NCBI RefSeq assembly: GCF_013911965.1
Contig: NZ_JACESE010000002.1
Coordinates: forward strand, 124,001 to 188,000
Reading direction: 5' to 3'
DNA from: Phenylobacterium sp.
GTDB taxonomy: Bacteria > Pseudomonadota > Alphaproteobacteria > Caulobacterales > Caulobacteraceae
Length of the DNA: 64,000 nucleotides
The notes under the pieces were generated by a model, which worked only from the letters and a program-made list of their open reading frames with translations, was not told where the DNA came from and did not search any database. Positions 49,887-61,726 of this stretch are shown one piece after another. The stretch's first letter is position 1. Each line of letters opens with the position of its first letter. Both the position numbers and the translations under genes were made by a program.

Positions 49887-50942
49887 TCACGCCGCGTTGG
49901 CGATCGGTGCGGCCAGACTCACCCGGTTCCGTCCGCCGCGCTTGGAGGCGTAGAGAGCGGCGTCGGCCCGTTCCATGACGCTGTGGGCGCTCTCGCCCGG
50001 CGCCCGTTCGGCCAGCCCCGCCGAAACGGTGATCTTGCCCAGGTCCTCGTTGGTCGAGCGGCGCTTCAGCACCCTTGAGGCGATCTCCTCGCGGATCTCC
50101 TCCAGGGCCGCACGGGCAGTCGCCATGGCCTCGGCCGGGAAGATGAGGGCGAACTCCTCGCCGCCGTAGCGGGCCGCGAGGCGCGGCGTCGCACCCAGGC
50201 GCCCGATGACGCTGGCCACGTAACGGATCACCTGATCGCCGGTCTGGTGGCCCCAGGTGTCGTTGAAGCCCTTGAAGTGGTCGATGTCGATCAGCGCCAG
50301 GCAGATGCCGTGCCCGCGTGAGTCGGCCTCCTGGCAGGCGCGCGCCAGCTCTTCGTCGAAGGACTTCCGATTGGCGAGGTTCGTCAGGCCGTCCGTCGTC
50401 GCCTCGCGGCGAACCTGCTCGAGGTGTTCGCGCAGGCGGGTGACCTCGTTGCTCGATTCGCTCAGGCGCTTTTCCAGCGTCTGGTTTTCGAGCTGCACCC
50501 GCTGGGTGGCCGTGGCCAGTGTCTTCACCGTGGCCTCAAGGCTGGCGACGTCCTTGCCCGAGGAAAGCGACTGGCTGGCGCTGGCCAGGGTCTGGCCGTA
50601 GGCCTCGCTCGATTGCTTGGCCGAGCTGATGGCCGCCGACACCGAAGCCAGTTCGCGGCTCAACTGATCGCCGGCGTCCCGAATCTGGTCGTTCAACCGC
50701 GCCTTCGGCAGATAGAGCGCCGCCAGCTCCTCGCTGACCGACTCGGTGAAGGCCTGGCCGCTCTTGAGGATGCGCGTGATCTCCTTGCCGAGCGCGCTCT
50801 CCGGCGCGGCGAGGTAGTTGATCCACAGCTCGAAATTGATCGCCGTGGGCCAGATCCGGTGGCGCTCCATCTCCTCGATGGCCGTTCGCGCGAGGCCGAA
50901 CGCCTCGGGCCCTCTCAGCCTTGTCTCCACTTCTTGGGACAT
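49887..50942 (-). CDS. Diguanylate cyclase (GGDEF domain, soluble, DgcB-like)
   Basis: This 351-residue protein has an N-terminal helical region (~1-85, WPTAINFELWINYLAAPES) and a long helical/coiled-coil stretch (~90-185). The C-terminal GGDEF domain (~188-345) starts TTDGLTNLANRKSFDEELARA and has catalytic signature RYGGEEFALIF, so it should make c-di-GMP. The inhibitory I-site RxxD normally five residues before GGEEF is replaced by ATPR, so product inhibition at that site is unlikely. The ATG at 50942 starts a plausible protein; a longer upstream frame is a shadow. Genomic position near the SUF operon and rhlE matches the Caulobacter dgcB locus by recollection; orthology is inferred. Confidence 0.88.
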   Translation of the reverse strand: MSQEVETRLRGPEAFGLARTAIEEMERHRIWPTAINFELWINYLAAPESALGKEITRILKSGQAFTESVSEELAALYLPKARLNDQIRDAGDQLSRELASVSAAISSAKQSSEAYGQTLASASQSLSSGKDVASLEATVKTLATATQRVQLENQTLEKRLSESSNEVTRLREHLEQVRREATTDGLTNLANRKSFDEELARACQEADSRGHGICLALIDIDHFKGFNDTWGHQTGDQVIRYVASVIGRLGATPRLAARYGGEEFALIFPAEAMATARAALEEIREEIASRVLKRRSTNEDLGKITVSAGLAERAPGESAHSVMERADAALYASKRGGRNRVSLAAPIANAA

Positions 50943-51061
50943 GGTTCGCCTTCCTTGCGGCCGGTCGCTCCCCGGAGCGCCGGCGACCCCGATCTCTCGA
51001 GGCGCAGGGTAAGACTGAGAGTCAAACGAGCGGTTAAGCTCGCTGCGGATCCTCGCGGTGA

Positions 51062-52573
<1,512 letters not shown>

Positions 52574-52651
52574 TCATCGGCAAAACAAGATCAGGGCCCG
52601 CGAAGTTGCGTCCCGGATCGATCAGCGCGACGTGATCGACGCGCGCGGCGG

Positions 52652-52679
52652 AACATAGGCGGAAGCGCCTTCAAGTCAA
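52652..52679 (-). promoter_or_regulatory. Probable rhlE promoter
   Basis: On the minus strand TTGACT (52679-52674), 16 bp, TATGTT (52657-52652). It ends about 79 bp before the rhlE ATG. Confidence 0.4.
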
Positions 52680-52738
52680 TGTGCGACAAGGCCTGGACGT
52701 GGCCCGTCGCCGCCGCCGGGCCTTGCCGCGCCCGCCAA

Positions 52739-54841
52739 CTAGACGTCGAGGTCTTCCGTCGCGAATTCCGCATTCTCCTGGATGAAGCGGAAGCGCAGTT
52801 CCGCCTTTCGCCCCATCAGCGCCTCCACGAGATCGGCGACCGCCTCTTCGGAACGGGGCAGGGTGACGCGCGCCAGGGTGCGCCGGGCCGGATCCATGGT
52901 GGTTTCCTTCAACTGCGCCGGCATCATCTCGCCCAGGCCCTTGAAGCGGCCGATCTCGGGCTTCTTGCCCTTGAACTCCGTGGCCAGGAGTTCGGCGCGA
53001 TGCGCGTCGTCGCGGGCATAGATGGTCTTGCCGCCGTGGCTCAGCCGGTAGAGCGGGGGCAGGGCGAGATAGAGGCGGCCCGAGCGGATCAGGTCCGGCA
53101 TGGTGCGGTAGAAGAAGGTGATCAGCAGCGAGGCGATGTGGGCGCCGTCCACGTCGGCGTCGGTCATGATGACGATCCGCTCGTAGCGCAGGTCGTCCTC
53201 GCGGAACTTCGATCCCGCCTGGACGCCCAGCGCCTGGAGCAGGTCGCTCAGCTCCTTGTTGGCCACGAGCTTGTCGGCGCCGGCCGAGGCCACGTTCAGG
53301 ATCTTGCCGCGCAGGGGCAGGATGGCCTGGGTCTTGCGGTCGCGGGCCTGCTTGGCCGAGCCGCCGGCGGAGTCGCCCTCGACCAGGAAGAGCTCGGTGC
53401 CCTCGGCGGCGCGGATGGCGCAGTCGGCGAGCTTCCCCGGCAGGCGCAGCTTGCGGGTGGCCGAGGCGCGGGCCACGTCGCGCTCCTTGCGGCGCTTCAG
53501 GCGCTCCTCGGCGCGGTCGATGACGAAGGCGAGCAGGGCGCTGGCGGCCTTCGGCTGAGCCGTCAGCCAATGGTCGAAGGGGTCGCGCAGGGCGCCTTCC
53601 ACCAGGCGTTGGGCGTCGGAGCTCGACAGCCGCTCCTTGGTCTGGCCCTGGAATTCCGGATTCTTGATGAAGACGCTGATCAGAACGCCGGCCTGGGCGA
53701 CGACGTCCTCGGCCGTGATGATGCTCCCGCGCTTCTCGCCGGTGAGTTCGGCATAGGTCTTCAGGCCGCGCGTCAGCGCCGCGCGCAGGCCGGCCTCGTG
53801 CGTGCCGCCCTCCGGCGTCGGCACGGTGTTGCAGTAGGAGCGGATGAAGCCGTCGGCCTCGCCGAAGCCTTCCGGGGTCCAGGTCACGGCCCATTCCACC
53901 GCGCCGGCCTCGCCCTGCCGCTCGAAGCGGCCGGCGAAGGGCTCGGGCGTCACCGTCTCGATCTTCTCGACCTGCTCGGCGAGATAGTCGGCCAGGCCGT
54001 TGGGGAAGCGGAAGACGGCCTCGGCGGGCGTCTGGTCATGAATGCGCGAGGGATCGCACTTCCAGCGGATTTCGACGCCGCCGAAGAGATAGGCCTTGGA
54101 ACGGGCCATCCGATAGAGGCGGGCCGGCTTGAAGGCGCAGCCCTCGCCGAAGATCTGCTCGTCGGGCAGGAAACGGATCGCCGTGCCGTGCTTGCGGCTG
54201 GGCTGGCCCTTTTCGATGGGGCCGAGCGGCTTGCCGCGCGCGAAGGCCTGACGCCACTCGAAGCCGTCCTTCCAGGCGGTGACCTCGACCTTCTCGGACA
54301 GCGCGTTGACCACCGAGACGCCCACGCCGTGCAGGCCGCCCGAGGTCTCGTACGCCTTGCCCGAGAACTTCCCGCCCGAGTGCAGGACGGTCATGATCAC
54401 TTCCAGGGCCGACTTGCCCGGATGCTTGGGGTGCGGGTCGACCGGAATGCCGCGTCCGTCGTCCTTCACCGTCAGATAGCCGTCGGCGTCCAGGGAGACT
54501 TCGATGAACTTGGCGTGGCCGGCGACGGCCTCGTCCATGGCGTTGTCCAGCACCTCGGCGAACAGGTGATGGAGGGCCCGCTCGTCGGTGCCGCCGATGT
54601 ACATGCCCGGGCGCTTGCGGACCGGCTCCAGGCCCTCGAGAACCTCGATGTCCTTGGCCGAATAGCCGCCGGCGGCCGGCCTGTCCGCAGCCGCCTTGTC
54701 GGCGGGCGCGGGCGCGGCCGGCTCAGCCGCCTGAGGCGGCGGCGGGCTCGGGCGCGGCTCGTGCGCCTCGGCCAGCGGCGCGGCCGGCGCCGGGTTCAGG
54801 GCGTCGTCGAAGAGGGAAGCTTGCGGGGGGGCCTTGGACAT
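52739..54841 (-). CDS. parE: DNA topoisomerase IV subunit B
   Basis: ParE is the ATPase subunit of topoisomerase IV and partner of ParC at 8880-11129. The 700-residue protein has an Ala/Pro-rich N-terminal tail (~1-55). The GHKL ATPase domain starts YSAKDIEVLEGLEPVRKRPGMYIG, with EVLDNAMDEAVAG, DDGRGIPVDPHP and GGLHGVGVSVVNALS. The TOPRIM motifs are LVEGDSAGGSAKQARDR and IMTDADVDGAHIASLLI. The ATG at 54841 (MSKAPPQASLF) is preferred to an upstream in-frame start at 54904. A GANTC site (54861-54865) lies 20 bp upstream of the start. Confidence 0.94.
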   Translation of the reverse strand: MSKAPPQASLFDDALNPAPAAPLAEAHEPRPSPPPPQAAEPAAPAPADKAAADRPAAGGYSAKDIEVLEGLEPVRKRPGMYIGGTDERALHHLFAEVLDNAMDEAVAGHAKFIEVSLDADGYLTVKDDGRGIPVDPHPKHPGKSALEVIMTVLHSGGKFSGKAYETSGGLHGVGVSVVNALSEKVEVTAWKDGFEWRQAFARGKPLGPIEKGQPSRKHGTAIRFLPDEQIFGEGCAFKPARLYRMARSKAYLFGGVEIRWKCDPSRIHDQTPAEAVFRFPNGLADYLAEQVEKIETVTPEPFAGRFERQGEAGAVEWAVTWTPEGFGEADGFIRSYCNTVPTPEGGTHEAGLRAALTRGLKTYAELTGEKRGSIITAEDVVAQAGVLISVFIKNPEFQGQTKERLSSSDAQRLVEGALRDPFDHWLTAQPKAASALLAFVIDRAEERLKRRKERDVARASATRKLRLPGKLADCAIRAAEGTELFLVEGDSAGGSAKQARDRKTQAILPLRGKILNVASAGADKLVANKELSDLLQALGVQAGSKFREDDLRYERIVIMTDADVDGAHIASLLITFFYRTMPDLIRSGRLYLALPPLYRLSHGGKTIYARDDAHRAELLATEFKGKKPEIGRFKGLGEMMPAQLKETTMDPARRTLARVTLPRSEEAVADLVEALMGRKAELRFRFIQENAEFATEDLDV

Positions 54842-54923
54842 CTGGCTCGGAAGCTGCGGCGATTCGGAAGCGCCCGGTATGAATCGCAGAGGGCGACAAA
54901 TCAATGCGGGCGGCCCTGAACGG

Positions 54924-54954
54924 AAAAAGGGCCGCAGCTCGCGCCGCGGCCCTT
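54924..54954 (-). terminator. Rho-independent terminator of glnA
   Basis: On the minus strand a 9-bp stem (AAGGGCCGC/GCGGCCCTT, 54946-54954 with 54927-54935) with a 10-nt loop is followed by TTTTT (54928-54924). It lies 26 bp past the glnA stop. Confidence 0.8.
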
Positions 54955-54979
54955 CCGAAGTGCGTCTAAGCGCGGGCGC

Positions 54980-56389
<1,410 letters not shown>

Positions 56390-56428
56390 TGCTGTTATCC
56401 CCTAACTCGTTCTCTTGGGAGTGGATCT

Positions 56429-56779
<351 letters not shown>

Positions 56780-57003
56780 TTACTCCAAGGGCCGCCGCCC
56801 CGGCGGTGGAGGCGACGGAGCACGCCGCAGCTTGCGGCCACAAGGGCGTCCCGGCGCGGACGCTCGCGGGTGTGGCGCGATTCCATTCGTTGCCGAAAAA
56901 ATAGGCTACTGGCGCCTCAATTTCGAGCTGTGCGGAAATCGCCTTGTGGCGGCCTCTTTGCGCCCTAGGATCGCCGCCGCCACGGCGACCAGGGAGGGGC
57001 AAG

Positions 57004-58539
57004 ATGGACGAGAGGACGCCAGTTCTCATCGGGGCGGGCCAATTCACCTATCGCGGCGAAGCGCAGAATTCGCCGGCGCCGACAGAACTGCTGAAGATTG
57101 CGGCGGTTAGCGCCGCCGTCGACGCCGGACTGGCGCCGGACGCCTTGAGCCGGCTCGACAGTCTGGCGGTGGTGGGCTTCACGGTCGATGCGCCGGGTGG
57201 GGGACGGCCGACGCCGCACAGCTCCAATCCGCCGTCCAGCCTGGCGGCGGCGCTCGGCGCGCAGCCGGGCTGGAGCGTCTATTCCCACATGGGCGGCAAC
57301 AGCCCGCAGCAGCTGATCAACACCCTGTGCGAACGGATCGCCAAGGGCGAGACCCAGTTCGCCATGGCCGTGGGGTGCGAGTTCCTGGGCTCGGCGACCA
57401 AGCGGCTCACCAAGGGGTTCGGGTTCGACGACTGGGCCGAGGACCAGACGCTGCCGCCGCCGGAGCGGATCGGCGATCCGCGGCCCGGCGTCACGCCCTA
57501 TGAAGCTCGCCATGGGCTTGGGCGTCCCATCAACACCTATCCGCTGTTCGAGAACGCGCTGCGGGCCCGCGACGGCCGTTCGATTCCTGAACACCAGCGC
57601 CGGATGGGGGAGCTGTTCGCGCCATTCACCGACGTGGCGCGCGACAATCCGCTGGCCTGGTTCCCGGTCTCGCGCACGGCGGAGGAGCTCGTCACGGTCA
57701 CCGAGCGCAACCGCATGGTGGGCTTCCCCTACACCAAGTACCTCAACGCCATCATGGACGTGGACCAGTCGGCCGCCGTGCTGGTCGCCAGCCTGGCCAA
57801 GGCGCGCGAGCTGGGGGTGGCGGAGGACCGCCTCGTCTATCTGCATGGCTGCGCCGACGCCGCCGATCTCTGGTATCCGCTGGAGCGGCAGAACTTCCAT
57901 TCCAGCCCAGCCATGCGGCTGACCGGCGCCCGGGCCCTGGAGATGGCCGGCGTCGGCCTGGACGACGTGGGCGTGATCGATCTCTATTCCTGCTTCCCCG
58001 TCGCCGTGGAGATCGGCGCCGAGGAGCTGGGCCTGGCGCTCGACGACGTGCGCGGCCTGACGGTGACGGGCGGGCTGCCCTATTTCGGCGGGCCCGGGAA
58101 CAACTACGCCATGCACTCCATCGCCACCATGATGCAGAAGCTGCGGGCGCGGCCGGGGCAGTACGGCCTGATCACCGCCAATGGCTGGTTCCTGACCAAG
58201 CAGTCGACGGGCGTCTATTCGACCCGCCGGCCCGACGGGCCTTTCGAGCGGCAGGATCCTTCGGTCATCCAGCGGCAGATCGACGCCCTGCCGCACCCGG
58301 AGATCATCGAGCATCCGGAGGGACGGGCGGTGATCGAGACCTACACCGTCGTGCACGGCCGCGAGGGCTATCTGATGGGCATCGTCGTGGGCCGGGACGA
58401 GGCCGGCCGGCGCTTCGTCGCTCACACCCCGACCGACCCGGCCGTGCTCGAAAGCCTTGAGACGGTGGAATCCGTCGGCCGGACGGGTAGGGTCGGCCCC
58501 GCCCCCGAGGGCCAGCGCAACCTCTTCATACCGGACTGA
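57004..58539 (+). CDS. Thiolase-superfamily protein (SCP2-thiolase-like) lacking catalytic Cys
   Basis: This 511-residue thiolase-fold protein is close to the acetyl-CoA acetyltransferase-annotated SCPx-like subfamily. The N-terminal half begins TPVLIGAGQFTYRG; the region of the thiolase nucleophile (usually NxxCxSG) reads SHMGGNSPQQLI, with no Cys. The usual GHPxG His motif is GGLPYFGGPGNNY, and the C-terminal CxGGG is ANGWFLT. The DLYSCFPVAVEIGAEELGL segment matches the SCPx core. A C-terminal ~90-residue extension (ETYTVVHGREGYLMGIVVGRDEAGRRFVAHT) resembles an OB-like domain. Either chemistry differs from classical thiolases or it is a carrier/scaffold. ATG at 57004 follows GGGGCAAG. Confidence 0.82.
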   Translation: MDERTPVLIGAGQFTYRGEAQNSPAPTELLKIAAVSAAVDAGLAPDALSRLDSLAVVGFTVDAPGGGRPTPHSSNPPSSLAAALGAQPGWSVYSHMGGNSPQQLINTLCERIAKGETQFAMAVGCEFLGSATKRLTKGFGFDDWAEDQTLPPPERIGDPRPGVTPYEARHGLGRPINTYPLFENALRARDGRSIPEHQRRMGELFAPFTDVARDNPLAWFPVSRTAEELVTVTERNRMVGFPYTKYLNAIMDVDQSAAVLVASLAKARELGVAEDRLVYLHGCADAADLWYPLERQNFHSSPAMRLTGARALEMAGVGLDDVGVIDLYSCFPVAVEIGAEELGLALDDVRGLTVTGGLPYFGGPGNNYAMHSIATMMQKLRARPGQYGLITANGWFLTKQSTGVYSTRRPDGPFERQDPSVIQRQIDALPHPEIIEHPEGRAVIETYTVVHGREGYLMGIVVGRDEAGRRFVAHTPTDPAVLESLETVESVGRTGRVGPAPEGQRNLFIPD

Positions 58540-58543
58540 AACC

Positions 58544-59113
58544 ATGCCGCGTCTCTATCTGATCCGTCACGGGAAACCCGCCGCCAGTTGGGGCGGCCAT
58601 GACGACGATCCGGGGCTGGACGAGACGGGCCGGGCGCAGGCCCTGGCGGCGCGCGACATTCTGCTCGCGCTTCCGGAGGCCGAACGGCCGAAGCGGGTCG
58701 TCTCCTCGCCGCTCGCCCGCTGCCGCGAGACCGCCCTGCCGACCGCCGAGGCGCTGGGCGTGGAGCTGGAGATCGACCCCGCCGTCGGCGAAATCCCGAC
58801 CCCGGCCGCCCTGGCCGCGGCGGACCGCCCCGCCTGGCTGCGCGAGGCGTTCCAGGGGCGCTGGCAGGACATCAAGGGCGACCTCGACTACGACGCCTGG
58901 CGCCGGTCCGTGGCCCAATCCCTGCGCGCGCGCGGGGACACGGCGGTGTTCAGCCATTTCGTGGCGGTCAACGCGGTTCTGTCGCATCTGCAGGGCGACG
59001 ACCGCGTCGTGGGCTTCCGGCCCGATCACGCCTCGATCACCGTGCTGGAAACGGACGGCGAGGCCTTGACCCTGATCGAGAAAGGGCGCGAAGCCTCCAC
59101 CGGCGTGCTTTAG
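58544..59113 (+). CDS. Histidine phosphatase family protein
   Basis: This 189-residue protein of the phosphoglycerate mutase/acid phosphatase superfamily starts MPRLYLIRHGKPAASWG, with the catalytic RHG at residues 8-10. VVSSPLARCRETALPTAEALG and VFSHFVAVNAVLSHL with the second His follow. Such enzymes dephosphorylate small metabolites or phosphoproteins; the substrate cannot be deduced. It starts 4 bp after the thiolase-like stop and ends 17 bp before nnrE/nnrD, so these three likely share a transcript. Confidence 0.88.
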   Translation: MPRLYLIRHGKPAASWGGHDDDPGLDETGRAQALAARDILLALPEAERPKRVVSSPLARCRETALPTAEALGVELEIDPAVGEIPTPAALAAADRPAWLREAFQGRWQDIKGDLDYDAWRRSVAQSLRARGDTAVFSHFVAVNAVLSHLQGDDRVVGFRPDHASITVLETDGEALTLIEKGREASTGVL

Positions 59114-59130
59114 TCGAGTCCGGAGGCGGC

Positions 59131-60576
59131 GTGACCCCCAACCAGATCCTCACCGTCTCCGAAATCTCCGCCGCCGACCGGCAGGCGATCGCGGGGGGGA
59201 CGCCGGGTCTGACGCTCATGGAGCGGGCCGGCGCGGCGGTGGTCCGCGAGATCGAGACGCGCTTCACGCCAAGATCCGTCCTGGTTCTCTGCGGCCCGGG
59301 CGACAATGGCGGGGACGGCTATGTCGTCGCCCGCCTGCTGGCCGATCGCGGCTGGCCGGTGCGGGTGGCGGCCCTGCCGCCCCAGTCGGACATGGCCAGG
59401 ACGATGGCGGCCCGCTGGCCGGGACCGGTGCAGGCGCTGGACGCCGACCTTTCCGCCGAACTCGTGGTCGACGCCCTGTTCGGCATCGGCCTGAGCCGCC
59501 CGCTGTCGGGCGAGGCGGCCCGGGCCGTCGCCCAGATCAACGCCCATCCCGAACGGATCGTCGCCGTCGACGTGCCGAGCGGACTGCCGGGCGACACCGG
59601 TCAGCCGCAGGGCGCCTGCGTCCGCGCCGCCCTGACCGTCACCTTCCACGCGCGCAAGCCGGCCCACGTTCTGGAGCCGGGCCGCGGCCGCTGCGGCGAG
59701 GTGGTGGTGGCCGACATCGGCCTTGCGCCGCAGGAAACGCAGCTGTTCGAGAATACCCCGGCGCTGTGGCTGCCGAAGTTTCCATGGCCCACCGCGGCCT
59801 CCCACAAGCATGCCCGCGGCCGGATGGTGGTGGTCAGCGGCCCGGCCCACTCGACCGGCGCGGCCAGACTCGCCGCCCGGGGCGGTCTGCGCATCGGCGC
59901 GGGCCTGGTCACGGTCCTCTCGCCGCTGGACGCCGTGGCGGCCAACGCCGCCCACCTTGAGGCGGTCATGCTCCGTCCCTTCGACACGGACGCGGACCTG
60001 GAGAGCCTGGCGGCCGACGTGGACTCCGCGGTCATCGGCCCGGCCGCGGGCGTGGGCGAGACGACGCTGATGAACGTGCTGGCGCTGGCCCGGACAGGCG
60101 CGGCCCTGATCCTGGACGCCGACGCCATCACCGTCTTCCGCCAGGATCCCGAGGAGCTCTTCTCCGTCCTCGACCGGGACGACGTGCTGACCCCGCACCC
60201 CGGCGAGTTCGAGCGCCTCTTTCCCGGCGAACTGGAGGCGAGCCCCGAACGCATCACCGCGGCCCGCAACGCCGCGCGCACCGCCGACGCGGTGGTCCTG
60301 CTGAAGGGCGCCGACACGGTGGTGGCCGCGCCGGACGGACGTGCGGCGGTGAACCTGAACGGCTCGCCGTGGCTGGCTACCGCCGGCACGGGCGACGTCC
60401 TCGCCGGCTTCGTCGCCGGCCTGGTGGCCCAGGGCATGGACAGTTTCGAGGCCGCATGCGCGGCGGTCTGGATCCATGCCGAGGCGGCCCAGGCGCATGG
60501 CCCCGGCCTGATTTCCGAGGACCTGCCGGGCCTGGCGCCGGCCGTTCTGCAGGATCTGTTCGCCCGACAGGGTTGA
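59131..60576 (+). CDS. nnr: Bifunctional NAD(P)H-hydrate epimerase/dehydratase
   Basis: This 481-residue fusion enzyme repairs hydrated NAD(P)H. The N-terminal epimerase (NnrE, ~1-210) has GPGDNGGDGYVVARLLADRG and VVDALFGIGLSRPLSG. The C-terminal dehydratase (NnrD, ~225-478) has HKHARGRMVVVSGPAHSTGAARLAARGGLRIGAG, DADAITVF, LTPHPGEFERLFPG, LLKGADTVVAAPDG and the catalytic-Asp motif ATAGTGDVLAGFVAGL. The start is GTG at 59131. Both domains look intact. Confidence 0.95.
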   Translation: MTPNQILTVSEISAADRQAIAGGTPGLTLMERAGAAVVREIETRFTPRSVLVLCGPGDNGGDGYVVARLLADRGWPVRVAALPPQSDMARTMAARWPGPVQALDADLSAELVVDALFGIGLSRPLSGEAARAVAQINAHPERIVAVDVPSGLPGDTGQPQGACVRAALTVTFHARKPAHVLEPGRGRCGEVVVADIGLAPQETQLFENTPALWLPKFPWPTAASHKHARGRMVVVSGPAHSTGAARLAARGGLRIGAGLVTVLSPLDAVAANAAHLEAVMLRPFDTDADLESLAADVDSAVIGPAAGVGETTLMNVLALARTGAALILDADAITVFRQDPEELFSVLDRDDVLTPHPGEFERLFPGELEASPERITAARNAARTADAVVLLKGADTVVAAPDGRAAVNLNGSPWLATAGTGDVLAGFVAGLVAQGMDSFEAACAAVWIHAEAAQAHGPGLISEDLPGLAPAVLQDLFARQG

Positions 60577-60825
60577 GGCGCAGCCGAGGTGTGGTAAGGC
60601 CAGGATCGCGTCTCTCAGGAACAGGTCCCTTGGCTCCGATCTCCGCCGCAATCCGCACCATCGCCGCGCCGGCAGCCGCCGGCGGCGTAGCTGCGCGCGC
60701 CACGGCCGGGACGGAACCGACGATCGCCTGAGGACGACTGTCTCCCATCCCCGGCCACGGCTGGGGATGCTGTCCGGACAAGCCGGGCAGGGGACCTGGC
60801 CGCCGCCAAGACCCCCGGACCCGTC
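60577..60825 (+). promoter_or_regulatory. Leader region of the LysE-type gene
   Basis: This 249-bp gap has a possible 33-codon leader ORF (TTG 60630 to TGA 60731) preceded by AGGAACAGG, and a 7-bp hairpin CATCCCC/GGGGATG (60746-60752 with 60763-60769). No promoter box or known riboswitch is recognised. Whether the ORF is translated is unknown. Confidence 0.25.
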
Positions 60826-61470
60826 ATGACCAGTCTTCCGCAGCATTTGTCCTCGCCCCAGCTTCTCGCGGCGCTGGCGGCCTTCGCCTTCGTGTCGTCC
60901 ATCACGCCGGGGCCGAACAACGCCATGCTGATGGCTTCGGGCGCCAACTTCGGCTTTGCGCGCACCCTGCCGCACCTGGCCGGGGTGACGATCGGGTTCG
61001 CCATCCTGCTGCTGTCGGTGGGCCTGGGCCTGGGCGGCCTGTTCACTGCGGTTCCGGCTCTTCACGCCGTCCTGAAGGCGGTCGGCGCGGCCTATCTCCT
61101 GTGGCTCGCCTGGAAGATCGCCACCGCCAAGGGGGTGAGCGGCAAGGACGGCGGTGGCCGCCCGATCAGCTTTCTGCAGGCGGTCGGCTTCCAGTGGGTC
61201 AATCCGAAGGCCTGGGTGATGTCGGTCGGCGCGGTGGCGGCCTATGTGCCGCAAGGCGAGGGGCTGCTCCCCAACGTCGCTCTCGTGGTGCTGGTCTTCT
61301 CGCTGGTGAACCTGCCCTGCATCGTCGCCTGGGCCGGAGGTGGGGTGGCCCTGCGACGGGTGCTGGCGCAGCCGGCGGCTCTGCGGGCCTTCAACTGGAT
61401 CATGGCCGCGCTCCTGGTCGGGTCGCTCATCCCCATCGTCTTCGACCTGGCCGGCGGCTGGCGCGCTTGA
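60826..61470 (+). CDS. LysE/RhtB family amino-acid exporter
   Basis: This 214-residue inner-membrane protein has about six hydrophobic segments. The family signature near the N-terminus is FAFVSSITPGPNNAMLMASGANFGFARTLPHLAGVTIGFA. The conserved FLQAVGFQWVNPKAWVMSVGAVAAY block of RhtB-type exporters follows. These transporters export homoserine, threonine, lysine or other amino acids by proton antiport; specificity is not predictable. It stands alone between nnr and tRNA-Leu. Its stop TGA overlaps the TTGACGC -35-like box of the tRNA. Confidence 0.9.
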   Translation: MTSLPQHLSSPQLLAALAAFAFVSSITPGPNNAMLMASGANFGFARTLPHLAGVTIGFAILLLSVGLGLGGLFTAVPALHAVLKAVGAAYLLWLAWKIATAKGVSGKDGGGRPISFLQAVGFQWVNPKAWVMSVGAVAAYVPQGEGLLPNVALVVLVFSLVNLPCIVAWAGGGVALRRVLAQPAALRAFNWIMAALLVGSLIPIVFDLAGGWRA

Positions 61471-61473
61471 CGC
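61467..61473 (+). promoter_or_regulatory. Possible -35 box of tRNA-Leu
   Basis: TTGACGC is a perfect Caulobacter -35 (TTGaCgS), 33 bp before the tRNA 5' end. The matching -10 is weak, so only the -35 is called. Confidence 0.3.
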
Positions 61474-61506
61474 CGGCCGACAAACCGTCGAAGGCAGGGC
61501 CGCCGT

Positions 61507-61591
61507 GCGGGCGTGGCGGAACTGGTAGACGCACTGGATTTAGGTTCCAGCGCCGCAAGGCGTGGAGGTTCGAGTCCTCTCGCCCGCACCA
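61507..61591 (+). tRNA. tRNA-Leu (UAG anticodon)
   Basis: This is an 85-nt class II tRNA. The acceptor stem is GCGGGCG (61507-61513) paired with CGCCCGC (61581-61587), followed by A and encoded CCA (61589-61591). The D arm GGTAGAC, anticodon arm CTGGA-TTTAGGT-TCCAG (anticodon TAG), long variable arm CGCCGCAAGGCG and T arm GAGGTTCGAGTCCTC are all present. UAG reads CUA and, with wobble, other CUN leucine codons. Confidence 0.97.
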
Positions 61592-61726
61592 CTCTTTGCT
61601 CTTGGACCGGGCCGGCGCCCGTGACATAAGAGCGCCCTCTCGCCGCCTCGACGTAGGCGGCGCTTCCCGTTTCACCCTAAGGCGGACCTTGAACGCGCGA
61701 CTGCGCCGCGGAGTCCGGAAGCAAGA

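Noticed and set aside
56948-56963. Sigma-54-like promoter TGGC-N7-TTGC upstream of the thiolase-like gene
   Set aside because: The GG/GC spacing is exactly right, but the -24 lacks the full TGGCACG consensus, the gene has no known sigma-54 link, and the sequence is common by chance in this composition.
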